Shown: positions 47,068 to 56,363, counted from the stretch's first letter. The stretch: 64,000 nucleotides of DNA from CAXBBB01 sp963815505 (GCA_963815505.1 CAWFGU010000022.1:124001-188000); one strand, 5' to 3'. Notes: generated by a model from the sequence alone, not told the origin. Translations and numbers: made by a program.

Positions 47068-47322
47068 ATGTCCTTCCCTCCCGAACAGTATCACGTTGAC
47101 GCTGGCGATGTCAACGGCCGCGCCGATGGTCGATACGACTGGACCCTCAGCCGCACGCACGTCGACACGCGCCTCGAGTCCGAAGACGACCCCGGCTTCG
47201 ACCGCCTGGACGTATTGAACAGCGGTACGGCAGACACCCCCGGCCAAGCCGTCGACGCCTGCCTCGCTACCGCTGCAAAGCGCGACATCGCGATCGACTA
47301 CGTCTTCGTCCAACTCGACTAG
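47068..47322 (+). CDS. Early protein of unknown function
   Basis: 84 residues, acidic, with TLSRTHVDTRLESEDDPGFD. Start 4 bp after the previous stop. No recognisable family. Could be a small host-takeover factor, but nothing in the sequence shows it. Confidence 0.45.
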   Translation: MSFPPEQYHVDAGDVNGRADGRYDWTLSRTHVDTRLESEDDPGFDRLDVLNSGTADTPGQAVDACLATAAKRDIAIDYVFVQLD

Positions 47323-47325
47323 CCG

Positions 47326-47517
47326 ATGGACTACGCAGACCTCACCCTCTCCGCGATCCACTTCGGCCTGCTCACCGGCTGGCTCTCCGCGCTGCTCTAC
47401 GGCCTCCGCTACTCCCGCGCCGACCTCGAACGCGAGCAGCTCCACGCCGACGCTTACCGCGCCGCACGTGAGCGCCGCCAGCAAGAGCAGCGCGACGGCC
47501 GCATTCCGATCTCCTGA
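47326..47517 (+). CDS. Small membrane protein, early region
   Basis: 63 residues: one hydrophobic helix (SAIHFGLLTGWLSALLYGLR) and a charged, Arg/Gln-rich C-terminal tail. It begins 3 bp after the previous stop. Function unknown. Confidence 0.45.
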   Translation: MDYADLTLSAIHFGLLTGWLSALLYGLRYSRADLEREQLHADAYRAARERRQQEQRDGRIPIS

Positions 47518-47571
47518 TTTCACCATGCCGGACAGTCTACCAGACGCGTCCGGCCTTTCTCGCCTCTCCTC

Positions 47572-47982
47572 ATGTCCACTTTCGGGTCCGACGTTCTACA
47601 ACACCTCAAGCGCAAGCACGGCTACTCCACCGAGCAGCTAGCCGACGCAGGCAATGTCCACGTGAGCAGCATGTTCAAGTTTGCCTCCGGCGAACGCGAA
47701 CTGCCCTTCGACGTGGCGCGCACCCTCAGCCGCCATTTCGAGCGCATCCACAACGACACCGCCTTCGCGGACGAGATGCACACGCCCGCCTACTGTTCAC
47801 TGCTGCGCTCCACCGCCGCCGAAGTCAACGGCATAGTAGACGACGAACTCGCCGACGCCACCGAAGCCCTCGCCGCCATGCGACAGGCCCACCGCATCGG
47901 CGACACCGACGCCTACAAAGCTGCCACGCGCCGACTCGAAGAGGTCCAGTGCCGACTGCGCAAGGAGGGCGACGCGATCTGA
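47572..47982 (+). CDS. HTH early regulator, CII-like
   Basis: 136 residues. The segment HLKRKHGYSTEQLADAGNVH-VSSMFKF resembles an XRE/CII helix-turn-helix, followed by helical EELADATEALAAMRQAHRIG-type residues and a basic C-terminus. Its TGA overlaps an ATG (47982) whose frame is likely not real. Probably regulates early or replication genes. Confidence 0.5.
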   Translation: MSTFGSDVLQHLKRKHGYSTEQLADAGNVHVSSMFKFASGERELPFDVARTLSRHFERIHNDTAFADEMHTPAYCSLLRSTAAEVNGIVDDELADATEALAAMRQAHRIGDTDAYKAATRRLEEVQCRLRKEGDAI

Positions 47983-47999
47983 TGAGCTTCGCCGAAATC

Positions 48000-48257
48000 C
48001 TAGTCGTCCTTCTTCTCCCGGTCCTGTGCTTGATCGTGGTCGTCGTTTCGGTAGTAGTCCTTGAAGGCTTTAAGTACTACAACCGAGTACGCTGCTGTGA
48101 CGAACGACACGCAGTACATGATCATGATCTGAGCAGACGACGCAAAGACACCGTCTTGCAAGGAGATCAGCCAGAGGCACAGGAAGCCGACGCAGACGAC
48201 CGTGGCGCTGCCGTCAGCAGTCATGTTGAGGTTCTTGAACGGTCCCATGCGGCTCAA
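48000..48257 (-). CDS. Small membrane protein encoded against the early operon
   Basis: 85 residues with two good membrane helices (TVVCVGFLCLWLISLQDGVF and IMIMYCVSFVTAAYSVVVL) and a charged cytosolic tail rich in Asp/Lys. Codon composition fits coding on this strand, better than the plus-strand frame starting at 47982. It converges with the HTH gene and would be read opposite early transcription. Possibly a lysogen-expressed gene (moron). Confidence 0.45.
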   Translation of the reverse strand: MSRMGPFKNLNMTADGSATVVCVGFLCLWLISLQDGVFASSAQIMIMYCVSFVTAAYSVVVLKAFKDYYRNDDHDQAQDREKKDD

Positions 48258-48286
48258 TCTACGCCCTCCATAGACGCGGCGCGCCC

Positions 48287-48610
48287 ATGAACCAGCAGCA
48301 CGATCACGACCGCATCGCCGCCATGATCCAGACCGGCATCCCCGCCGCCATCATCGCGCGCCGGTTGCGCTGCTCGCCCAAGACCGTCCGCCGCGTCGCC
48401 TCGTCCCGCCGCCTCACGCTCACGCCCATCGAACAGGCCGGAGTGATCGGCACGCCCCACGAAGCGCTGCTCTGGGAAAACCTCCGCTCGCTCGGACAGA
48501 CGCCCGCCCGCATCGCCTACGCCTTCGGCTACTCCCGCCAGCACCTCTCCGACTACTTCTCCCAGCCGAGACAGCCCGACGCGCTGCTCGCCGACTTCCT
48601 CACCTCCTGA
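48287..48610 (+). CDS. HTH protein, early region
   Basis: 107 residues with two HTH-like segments: PAAIIARRLRCSPKTVRRVA and PARIAYAFGYSRQHLSDYF. Such double-HTH proteins resemble phage replication or transcription regulators. The stop overlaps an ATG (TGATG) of a frame I do not trust past 48690. Confidence 0.55.
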   Translation: MNQQHDHDRIAAMIQTGIPAAIIARRLRCSPKTVRRVASSRRLTLTPIEQAGVIGTPHEALLWENLRSLGQTPARIAYAFGYSRQHLSDYFSQPRQPDALLADFLTS

Positions 48611-48693
48611 TGCTCGACTCCACACGCGACACCGTCAACCGCTGGTTTCGGATGGGTCTTCTGATCCACCCCGCCGACGCGCGCCCGGCATGT

Positions 48694-48927
48694 CTACCCC
48701 GCGCGAAGGAGCGCCCACTCCAGCCCCGCGTCGTCGCCCAGCAGATCGGCGACCAGCTTCTCGGCTGCATCGCGGTACCGCTCCAGCATTCGCGATCGGG
48801 CTGCTTGTGGGGCTTCTCCTCGCACGCTCGCAGAAAGCTCCGCAACCTCGTCCATGATCGCCGCGCCCTGCGCAACCGCGTGCACGGCAAGCCCCATGAT
48901 CCGGTCCAGCTTCTCGCTATCCGTCAT
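48694..48927 (-). CDS. Small helical protein encoded against the early operon
   Basis: 77 residues from ATG 48927, which has AGGA about 9 bases upstream. Fully helical: TDSEKLDRIMGLAVHAVAQG, MDEVAELSASVRGEAPQAA, YRDAAEKLVADLLGDDAGLE. Sits opposite the early genes, like 48000-48257. Function unknown. Confidence 0.45.
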   Translation of the reverse strand: MTDSEKLDRIMGLAVHAVAQGAAIMDEVAELSASVRGEAPQAARSRMLERYRDAAEKLVADLLGDDAGLEWALLRAG

Positions 48928-48974
48928 CTGATTTCCTGTTGGTGAGAACGCCAACCTACGCCAATCCCTCTTCC

Positions 48975-50143
48975 ATGCCCTTCCGCCCCCGCACCATAGA
49001 CGGCCTCGACCTGCCCGCAGCTACGCCGTCACCCAGCACGGCACCGCCGACTACAGGCTCACCACGTCCGACGACAAAATCCACACCTTCGGCACCGCCG
49101 AAAACGCCCGCCGTGTTCGCGTGGAAACACGCCGCCGGAGACGCCGACGACACGACCGCCACCATCTCACAGGCGCTCACGCTCGTCAAGACCAACGCCC
49201 CGGCCAAAGCCAAACCCGACACCGCGCCTGCGCTGCACGCCTACTCCATCGACGACGGCGACATGGTACCCGTCTCGTCCGAGCAGTCCGAGCGCTTCAC
49301 CCTGCTGCACCGCCACGTCCAGCTCGCCACGCTCGTCCAGGCCGCAGCCCTCCGCGAGATCGCCGACGACAAGCTCTACCTCGCCGCCGGATGCTCGTCC
49401 TTCAAGCAGTACGTCGACACGATGCTGCCCGACATAGGCCAGAGCGCAGCCAAACGCTACGTCCAGATCGGCCGGGCATTCGCGCCGATGCTGCCCGCGC
49501 TCGGACAGGGCGGCGCCGTCACCGATGAGGCCGGAGACCTGAGCGCCTTGGGCTTCACCAAACTGCTCGGCATGGCACGCGCCGACGAAGACACCCGCGC
49601 CGAACTGGTCGAGGAGCAGCAGCTCCCGCCGCAGACGGGACCGTCTACACGCTCGACGAACTCAAGCGGATGCGCAGCAAGGAGTACAACGCGCTCCTCT
49701 CCGAAGTCCAGGCCGAACGCAAAGCCGTCCGCAGCCGCACCGCCCAACTCGAGGAGCAGATCAAGCTACTCGAATCCGAACGCGACTCCGACGCCGAACG
49801 CGTCGACGAAGCCAACGCCAAGCTCGAAGCCGCCCTCGAACTCGAACGCCTCCACGGAGACGCCGAACTGAGCTACCAGCAGCAAGCCCAGGCGCTCACC
49901 AAGGCCCGCGACGCCGTCAAAGCCGCCCGCCGCTACGTCATGACCGCAGGCGTCACCGGCTCGTCCGCCACGGCCCACATCAACGACGCCGTAGACCTGC
50001 TCCGCGAACTGCTCCACATCGGAGCCGACGCCAGCGAGCAGTACGGCTACCTCGTAGCCCTCGCCGACGCCAAGTACCGGGAGCACGCCAACCCCGTCGT
50101 CAGCGAGCAACTCGAGCGCCTCGAAGGGGAGGTGGTAGCATGA
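48975..50143 (+). CDS. Early helical protein, frame broken about three times
   Basis: Joined product about 389 residues. The start PFRPRTIDGLDL shifts at about 49017 to RSYAVTQHGTADYRLTTSDD, returns at about 49110 with FAWKHAAGDADDTTATISQA, and shifts again near 49630 to DGTVYTLDELKRMRSKEYN. The C-terminal part (49670-50143) is coiled coil (VQAERKAVRSRTAQLEEQIK). A region in the middle (LREIADDKLYLAAGCSSFKQ; LGFTKLLGMARADEDTR) recalls plasmid/phage DUF3102-like proteins. Role in early phage DNA metabolism is likely but unproven. Confidence 0.45.
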
Positions 50144-50514
50144 TCTGTTACGTCCAGTCCATCACCGACGAGATCGACCGCATGGAGCGGGTGACCTTCG
50201 TCGCCGACTCGCCGCTCTGCGGATTCGTCGGCATCGCCCACCTCATCCAGCCTTACGACAGCCAACCCTACGCATACCTCGAAAACATCTTCGTCCTCGA
50301 TGGCTACCGTGGGCAGGGAGTAGGCAGCAAACTGTTGTGGCACGTGATCGACCTAGCCGATGCGTTCGACTGGGAGCTTCGGTTGAAGGTGAAGAAAGAC
50401 AACCAAGCCCGCACGCTGTACGAGCGCAAAGGCTTCTGCTTCCACCATAACTGCCTCTTCGGAGAAACGATCTGGCTTGCGCGGCCCCGACAGTCGGAGG
50501 CCACCGATGCCTAA
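50140..50514 (+). CDS. GNAT-family acetyltransferase
   Basis: 124 residues with the acetyl-CoA motif A: ENIFVLDGYRGQGVGSKLLW (R/Q-x-x-G-x-G/A core GYRGQGVGSK), then KVKKDNQARTLYERKGFCFH. Intact, overlapping the stop of the preceding gene (ATGA). Phage GNATs often modify host proteins, but the target cannot be told. Confidence 0.75.
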   Translation: MICYVQSITDEIDRMERVTFVADSPLCGFVGIAHLIQPYDSQPYAYLENIFVLDGYRGQGVGSKLLWHVIDLADAFDWELRLKVKKDNQARTLYERKGFCFHHNCLFGETIWLARPRQSEATDA

Positions 50515-51120
50515 ACGATCCCCCGAAGCCGAACGCCGCGCCAACCTCGCCGTCATCCACATGCTGCGCACCGACGGCGTCAAGCGAAACCTCATCACCG
50601 AAGACGCCTACCGCGCGACGGTTGCCAGCGTCCTAGCCGAGCACGAAAACGACTACGACGGCCAGCCGTCCAGCCGCTACCTCGGCACGCCCGGACGTAT
50701 CCGCCTGATCGCGCTGCTCCGCCTGCTCGGATGCAAGACGCCCGACGAACACGCCTCCGATCTCGCACCCGGTCACGGCACTCGCAAACCCGGATCGTGG
50801 CGAGGCCGCTACTTCGGCAAAGGCGGCGCGATGATCAGCCAGGCCCAAGCCGACAAAATCGCGCAGCAGGAGGACAAGCTCGGATGGACGAACGACCGTG
50901 ACCGCGTCGTCCAGTTCATCATCCGCCAGACCAACCGCCGCTGCTCTGTCTCGATGCTCACCAGCACAGAGGGCCACCGACGTCATCACCGGCCTCCAAG
51001 TGCTGACCAGCGAGCGCGACCCCGACCGCAACAGCCCCCGCAGTCAGCAGGGCACCATGCGCCGCAAACACCGGCCAGAAGTCGAAAGCGCCCAAAGGCT
51101 TCGGCTACAAGCCCCGCTGA
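50507..51120 (+). CDS. GemA/gp16-like protein, frame broken twice
   Basis: Starts at ATG 50507, overlapping the GNAT stop. First frame: MPKRSPEAERRANLAVIHML, then YRATVASVL, RLIALLRLLGCKTPDEHAS and MISQAQADKIAQQEDKLGWT, with VVQFIIRQTN. This is the phage regulatory GemA pattern (I-x-Q-x-x-x-I; GW; Q). Frame moves at about 50965 (RATDVITGLQVLTSERD) and again near 51020 to GQKSKAPKGFGYKPR with stop 51118-51120. About 203 residues. In Mu, GemA modulates host gene expression and DNA supercoiling. Confidence 0.65.
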
Positions 51121-51182
51121 CACCGCCCGGTCTCACCACCTCATTCAGTACGCGCCTCACCCGCGCAGTCCACACCTCCGCA

Positions 51183-52786
51183 ATGGCAGGATCTACCCTC
51201 AACCTCGACTGGCGACGCGTCGCCGACACGCTCCACTCGCTCCCGCACGGGCAGCGGTCGGCGTACATCGCGTCCGTCGCCGAAGCAGTCGGCAAGCACC
51301 CGGTCACCGTCCGCCGCCGCATCCAGTCCAAGGTCGGCAAGGCGAAGACCGTCAAGCGTCCGGCCCGAAGCCTGACCGCTGAAGTCGTCGCCGCCATCGC
51401 ACAGGTGCAGGCCAGCTACGGCCTCATCGTGCTCGACAAATCCAGCCGCGTCCTCGCCGCCCGCGACGCCATCGACATCGCCCTCGAAGAGGGGCTGATC
51501 CCTCACCGCGTCAGCACGTCCGGCTACAACACCGCCAAGGACCGATTGGGCTACAACGTCCTCCGCACGCGCACCCGATTCGAAGCGCCCTACGCCTGCC
51601 ACACCTACCAGCTCGACTTCTCCCGAAGCAAGCACTTTCAGGCCGTCGGCATGGACGAGGCCACCGGCGACCTCATCATGCGCGTCTCCGCCAAGGAACT
51701 GCACTACAAAGACGAGGACAGACGCCTCCGTACGTGGGCCGTCCAGATGGTCGACGATCACAGCCGCACCCGCCTCGTCCAGTTCTACGGAGCCACCGGC
51801 GAGAGCGCCCTGCTCGGTCTCCAGTTCCTCAGTTGGGCCTTCACCCGCCCCGCCGACGATCACCCGATGCGGCACCTCCCCGAACGCCTCTACGTCGACA
51901 ACGGAGCCTTCCGCACCTCGACCGAATCGCGCGACGCCATGCAGCGCCTCGAGATCGACATGCCCAAGAGCGAGCCGGGCAACAGCGCCGCGCGCGGCAA
52001 AGTCGAGCGCCGCTTCCGCACCCTCTGGCAACGCTTCGAAGCGCCTCGCCACGCGCCTCGTCCGCACCCTCGGCACGCGCGCGACGATCAAGCTGAGCCA
52101 GCTCAACCAGATGGTCCACCAGGCCATGATCGAGGAGACGGATCTAGCCCACCCGATGCGCCCCGACCTCATCGGCACCATCTACCAGCAGAGCACGCTC
52201 CGCACCCGCCCGCGCATCCTCGGAGCCGACCTGCTCAGCCTCGCCCTCCGCACGTGGGAGCGCAGCGTCGGTCTCGACCGCTGGCTCTCCATCGACTCCA
52301 CCTACTACGAGGCCCCGGCCTACGCCGCCGGACGCCGCGTCCGAGTTTTCCGCACCCTCGACGGCCGCTTCGTCGGCGAGGTCATCGGCAAGGACTACGG
52401 CAGCTTCACCCTCCAACTCGCACAGGCCCGCCACATCGACGACTTCGCCAGCCGCCCCGGCACCGTCATCAGCCAGCACGCCGAAGCCGAAGCCAGAGAG
52501 CAGGCCAAGCAGGTCGTCAAGAGCCTCGCCCCCAAAGCCGAGAAGGCCGCGCCCGCCACGCCCATCGAGCAGGCCCGCCCCGCCCACCTGCCGCTTGCCG
52601 AGCAGCCCCTCGGATTCGCCGAAGCCCTAGCCGAACTGCGGAGCCGCCTCCGCGCCGAAGGCGCCCCCGTCGAACAGCTAAACGGCCTCGACACCCTCGT
52701 CACGCAGGGCATGTCCCGCGCCGACGTGCGCGCCCTCGCCGACCAAGATCACCACCCTCCAATCCAGCGCCCGCCGCGCCGCCTGA
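51183..52786 (+). CDS. DDE transposase, MuA-like, frame broken twice
   Basis: About 534 residues joined. The N-terminal region has an HTH (SVAEAVGKHPVTVRRRIQSK). The catalytic triad is visible: Asp145 (TYQLDFSRSK), Asp239 (RLYVDNGAFR) and Glu275 (ARGKVERRFRT), with the typical VDDHSR strand between. Near 52046 the frame shifts to RLATRLVRTLGTRATIKLS and continues with a beta-barrel-like C-terminal domain (YEAPAYAAGRRVRVFRTLDG). Near 52748 it shifts again and ends with TLQSSARRAA at 52784-52786. It should perform strand transfer for integration and replicative transposition. Confidence 0.82.
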
Positions 52787-53011
52787 ATGACCGAGCAAAA
52801 GAAAATCGCCTTCGCCAACGACCTGTCCGATCGGCTGATCAAAAAGCTCTTCGACAAGGGCATCCGCGCCGATGATCGCCGCACGCCTGAGATGAGTGCC
52901 GCGCTGATCCAATCGGTGCTCACCCCTGCCGACATCAACGCCTCCCTGCTCAGCGTCGGCCTCTGCTACAAGTGCGGCAAGGACATGAACTCCTGCGGCC
53001 ACTTCAACTGA
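52787..53011 (+). CDS. Small protein with a C-terminal zinc-like motif
   Basis: 74 residues. Helical N-terminus (DLSDRLIKKLFDKGIRADDR) and an ending of LCYKCGKDMNSCGHFN with CxxC and C-x-H, which may bind zinc. Located between the transposase and MuB-like ATPase; its start abuts the transposase stop (TGAATG). Role in transposition control is possible. Confidence 0.5.
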   Translation: MTEQKKIAFANDLSDRLIKKLFDKGIRADDRRTPEMSAALIQSVLTPADINASLLSVGLCYKCGKDMNSCGHFN

Positions 53012-53045
53012 CCTCACCCTCTCACCAACACACCTCCGTCTCACC

Positions 53046-53975
53046 ATGGAACGCGACCGCAACCTCCTCCGCCACTTCGGCCTCAACCCCGAAACCCTCT
53101 ACTGGCCCACCACCCACGAACGCTACTCCCAGCGCCTCGCCGACGCCGTCGAGAGCCGCAGGGTGATCGCCGTCGTCGGCCCGTTCGGGTCGGGCAAAAC
53201 CACCCTCGTCTCCGAAACCGTCGCCGCCATCGATGGCCTCACGCCCGTCTACGTCAACAACTCCGACCGCGAACGCCTCAAGATCGGACACGTCGCCACC
53301 TACATGATCCACACGCTGAGCAGCGAGCAGCCCAAGCGCGACGCCGTCGCCCGCGAAATCCAGCTAGGCCGCATCGTCGGCGAGCACGTCGTCAACAAGC
53401 GCCGCGAAGTCGTCGTCGTGATCGAGAACGCGCACCGCATCAGCGCCGACCTGCTCCTCGCTCTCAAAGACATGCGCAAGTCGGTCAAGTACAAAGGGAA
53501 GGGCTTCCTCTTTAGCGTGCTGCTCGTCGGTCAAGAGAAGCTGCGCACCCTCCTCGAACGCTTCGGCGAGGTCGAGCTGCGCACCCACGCCATCGAACTC
53601 GACGCTGGATGGCTCCCGCTCGACGAACGCATCGGCTACCTCACGACCGTCTACGGCGACGTGATCGACCCCGACGTGCGCGACCGCCTCGCCAACCTCT
53701 ACACCACACCGCTCGCCCTCGACGACGTGGTGCAAAAGCGCCTCCTCACCATGCGCGAAGCCGGGATCGACCGCATGACCACCAACTGTACCCCGCTCTC
53801 CATCCGAGAGCAGCGCAACGGCCTCCGCATCTCGCAGACCGATTTGGTCAAGGCGTCTGGCGTCCCCAAGTCCACCATCTCCGACGTGGAGAACGGCCGC
53901 AACACCGACCCCGACACCCTCGCCAAACTCCAGAGCAGCATCGACGCCATGCTCGCCGACCGCCGCGCCGCCTGA
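53046..53975 (+). CDS. MuB-like AAA+ ATPase with C-terminal HTH
   Basis: 309 residues, intact. Walker A GPFGSGKTT (residues 45-53), Walker B VVVVIENAH (122-130). A helical winged region follows and the last 60 residues hold an XRE-like HTH (SQTDLVKASGVPKSTISDVE). MuB in phage Mu has its HTH at the N-terminus and activates MuA and target capture; here the order is ATPase then HTH. It follows the transposase gene by 260 bp, the A-B arrangement. Confidence 0.8.
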   Translation: MERDRNLLRHFGLNPETLYWPTTHERYSQRLADAVESRRVIAVVGPFGSGKTTLVSETVAAIDGLTPVYVNNSDRERLKIGHVATYMIHTLSSEQPKRDAVAREIQLGRIVGEHVVNKRREVVVVIENAHRISADLLLALKDMRKSVKYKGKGFLFSVLLVGQEKLRTLLERFGEVELRTHAIELDAGWLPLDERIGYLTTVYGDVIDPDVRDRLANLYTTPLALDDVVQKRLLTMREAGIDRMTTNCTPLSIREQRNGLRISQTDLVKASGVPKSTISDVENGRNTDPDTLAKLQSSIDAMLADRRAA

Positions 53976-53979
53976 TGCC

Positions 53980-54226
53980 ATGTCCTACCGCCCGCACTTC
54001 ACCCCTGACGAGTGGATCGCCGCTCTGAATGACGAGATCTCAATGCGATGGAGAGTCTACCCAAGCCTCGTCCGCTCCGGCAAGATGAAGCAGGAAGAGT
54101 CCAACCGGAAAATCGCCGTCATCACCGACCTACGCGACGCCCTCGTCCACCGCCACGCCAAAAAGTCGCCGCCGCCAAAGCCGCCACCGAACCCACCCTT
54201 TTCCCAACCCAACCTCATCACAATGA
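53980..54226 (+). CDS. Early small protein ahead of Gam
   Basis: About 80 residues from ATG 53980 (SYRPHFTPDEWIAALNDEIS, then GKMKQEESNRKIAVITDLR). Near 54160 an A5 run and subsequent Pro-rich reading suggest a one-base shift: the other frame gives KVAAAKAATEPTLF. A TGA in the third frame overlaps the Gam ATG at 54223, so the real stop may be there. No family recognised. Confidence 0.4.
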
Positions 54227-54725
54227 GCAAAGCACCCACCTCCACCGCCGACACCGTCAGCAGCAACCTCATCACCTCCCGCGTCCACCTGGACGAGGCG
54301 ATGGCACAGCTCCAAGCCCTCCACACCCAGCGCAACGCCGAACAGGCCAAGCTCGACAAGAAGCTCGCCGCCGCCACCGCCAAGCACCAGGACGCCCTCA
54401 ACGGCTTCGACGCCGACATCCACCTCTACCACAGCGCCATCGAGGAGTACGCCCTCGAGCAGTCCGAAAGCCTGCTCCACGGCCTCAAGACCAAGACCAT
54501 CAAACTCGCTGCCGGAGAGCTCAAGTTCTGCCAAAGGCCGTCTCTCCGTCCAGCTGGTCGACAAGGAAGACGAAGTCGTCGAGCAGCTACGCGCCGTAGG
54601 CCGGGGCGATCTCGTCAAGGTCAAAGAGTCGATCGACAAAACGAGCATCGCCAAACTCGACCGCCCGCCCCGTCGCGGGTCCGCTCGTCGAACCCACCCT
54701 GACCGTCAAGGTCGTCACCAACTGA
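54223..54725 (+). CDS. Gam-family host-nuclease inhibitor, frame broken twice
   Basis: Start ATG 54223. Coiled-coil core (VHLDEAMAQLQALHTQRNAE; AATAKHQDALNGFDADIHLY) followed by LLHGLKTKTIKLAAGELKF, the conserved Gam motif. Frame then shifts near 54527 to GRLSVQLVDKEDEVVEQLRA and near 54675 to GPLVEPTLTVKVVTN with stop at 54723-54725. Mu Gam is a Ku-like protein that binds DNA ends and blocks exonucleases such as RecBCD. About 167 residues, the usual size. Confidence 0.72.
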
Positions 54726-54729
54726 GCCG

Positions 54730-54918
54730 ATGCCTGAGACTGACCTCTGTACGCAAGACTTCGATCACATCCATTCCTTCCTAGCAACCTACCGTGATCG
54801 CTTCAGGAAAGACCACCTCGGTGAAATCACGGATTGGGACGACGACGAACTGGATTCGATGACTGATCTAACCATCAACGGACTCGCCGAACTAGCGGAC
54901 GAGGAAAACTGGGATTGA
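54730..54918 (+). CDS. Small acidic early protein
   Basis: 62 residues, strongly acidic (ITDWDDDELDSMTDL; ELADEENWD). No motif. Its stop precedes the exonuclease start by one base. Possibly a DNA mimic or host-factor inhibitor, but that is speculation. Confidence 0.45.
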   Translation: MPETDLCTQDFDHIHSFLATYRDRFRKDHLGEITDWDDDELDSMTDLTINGLAELADEENWD

Positions 54919-54919
54919 C

Positions 54920-55583
54920 ATGAACATCCTCGCATGGGATGCCGAGACCTGCCCGCAGGAGATCGAAACCCTCACCCCCGAACAGCTCGACCGCTACGAA
55001 AAAGACCTCGCCACGAACTGAGCCGCAAACCCGACGCCGACCCGGACGAGGCCAGCCGACTCGTCCGAGCCGTCAACCCGTTCCTCGGCTGGATCTGCTG
55101 CATCTCCGTCGTCCGCCACGACGACAAGACCGGGCAGACCGGATCACCCGTCAGCTTCACCGCCGAATCGCCGGGCCAGGAAGCCGCCCTGCTCACTGCC
55201 TTTTGGGAACGCGTCCGCGTCTACAACGGCTTCGACAAGTGGGTGACGTTCAACGGCAAGAAGTTCGATGTCGAGTACGTCGTCACCCGCTCGCTGGCGT
55301 GCGGCGTCCCCGTCGCCAACCGTCGCCTGCTCGAGACCTATCCGTTCCGGCAGGAGGGACACGTAGACCTCAAATGCCTCTGGCAGCGGCGAGGCGTCAG
55401 CTTCGCCGACGGTGCGCCGCTCGGAGTCCCGTCGCCCAAGTCCGACATGGACGGCTCACAGGTCTACCCCGCCATCCTCACGGAGAGATCGACCGAGTCC
55501 GCACCTACTGCGAAGCCGACGCCCTCGCAACCCTCGCCTGCTACCTCAAAATCAGCAGCCTCGCCGCTGCCCACATCCGCTGA
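54920..55583 (+). CDS. DnaQ/PolB-like 3'-5' exonuclease, frame broken twice
   Basis: Joined product about 221 residues. ExoI motif D7-A-E9 (MNILAWDAETCP). Shift at about 55018 restores LSRKPDADPDEASRLVRAVN, then ExoII-like KWVTFNGKKFDVEYVVTRSL. Shift near 55480 gives ExoIII-like RVRTYCEADALATLACYL, ending at 55583. All three acidic motifs of RNase H-fold exonucleases are present. No polymerase domain is attached. It follows Gam and could process transposition intermediates or damaged ends. Confidence 0.65.
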
Positions 55584-55586
55584 ATC

Positions 55587-55658
55587 ATGTCCACATTTGA
55601 CCTCGCACTCCGCAAAGTCCTCAACGCCGAAGGAGGCTACACCAACGACCCGCTATGA
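55587..55658 (+). pseudogene. 5' stub of a GH108 endolysin gene
   Basis: 23 residues reading STFDLALRKVLNAEGGYTND-PL then TGA. This is the start of a GH108 N-acetylmuramidase, including the catalytic EGGY region, and has the G+C-rich codons of the surrounding phage. It ends exactly where the inserted cassette begins. The corresponding position in the intact endolysin at 56969 is EGGYSNDRL followed by DSGGATNYGIT. Confidence 0.7.
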
Positions 55659-55886
55659 CTTGCGATAGAACGGGCCGCTCAGCCGCTCACCGCTACATTC
55701 TTCGATGATTCGTATGAGCAACGCCGTGTAGGGTCGATCAGGTGACGGGCTTAGCGCGCGGGCGATAGTAACCCTATTGACTCCGAGCCGCTCAGCTAGC
55801 TCTCTCTGCGTCAGGCGGGACTCTTCGTACGCAGCACGCGCGATTGCATTTAGGTCTTGCTCTGGTATCAAGGTATCCGGGATCAT
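55653..55886 (-). CDS. Cassette HTH regulator
   Basis: 77 residues from ATG 55886 (an upstream in-frame ATG at 55991 would overlap the operator region). HTH core: SRLTQRELAERLGVNRVTIA, then TALLIRIIEECSGERLSG. XRE/Cro-like. It diverges from the two-gene operon at 55986, across two 20-bp direct repeats, so it is probably the autorepressor of the cassette. Its stop overlaps the end of the endolysin stub. Lower GC than neighbours. Confidence 0.65.
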   Translation of the reverse strand: MIPDTLIPEQDLNAIARAAYEESRLTQRELAERLGVNRVTIARALSPSPDRPYTALLIRIIEECSGERLSGPFYRKS

Positions 55887-55903
55887 CTGAGGGCGGGAAA
55901 AAA

Positions 55904-55956
55904 GTAGTGCATTTGCGTGACTTATCGGGATCGGTTGTAGTGCTTTTGCGTTACTT
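55904..55956. repeat. Direct-repeat operator of the HNH cassette
   Basis: GTAGTGCATTTGCGTGACTT (55904-55923) and GTAGTGCTTTTGCGTTACTT (55937-55956): 18 of 20 bases match, 33 bp apart, about three helical turns. They lie between the divergent HTH gene and the HNH operon and are good candidates for HTH protein binding. Confidence 0.7.
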
Positions 55957-55985
55957 TCTAAGTACCAACCAACAGCCAACCGGCC

Positions 55986-56363
55986 ATGCAAGAAACAACC
56001 CCCACGCCTCAGATCATCCGCCCCGAAGATGTGGGCGAGCGTTCAATCTACCGCTCCTATTTCGATATCCCTTGGGAGATGAGGCGGCATCTCGACCCAG
56101 AATGCAGGCTCAACCGCTGCACCGAAGAAGTCTACCGCATGACTGATTTCGTTGAAACGCTACGGTACTGCCTTATCGGAATCTTTTTGACGGCAGATGA
56201 TGGTCTTACGGAAAGGATAAAATCTCGTATGGCGAGTGGGTTTTTCCCGAGCGCACGATAGACGAGATCATGAGAACCCTGCTTGCGCTCGCATCAGAAC
56301 TCAATCAACTGGAAAGCTCTGTCGGCAAGATGGGCGCACCGCGTAATCAAGGAGGAAGAGTGA
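55986..56363 (+). CDS. Cassette protein of unknown function, frame broken about twice
   Basis: Starts MQETTPTPQIIRPEDVGERS. Frame shifts at about 56213 (one G missing) from RIKSRM to KDKISYGEWVFPERTIDEI, then reads RTLLALASELNQLE; a further shift at about 56322 gives ARWAHRVIKEEE with TGA overlapping the GTG of the HNH gene. About 125 residues, helical with conserved-looking Trp and charged residues. I do not recognise the family. It is translationally coupled to the HNH gene by the overlap and an intervening GGAGG. Confidence 0.45.

Noticed and set aside
47982..48290. Plus-strand frame opening with a hydrophobic helix
   Set aside because: After 40 codons it becomes His/Asp/Arg-rich; the opposite strand gives a better membrane protein.
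48610..48945. Plus-strand 111-codon frame overlapping a preceding stop
   Set aside because: Only the first 25 codons look coding; the rest is the shadow of the minus-strand gene.
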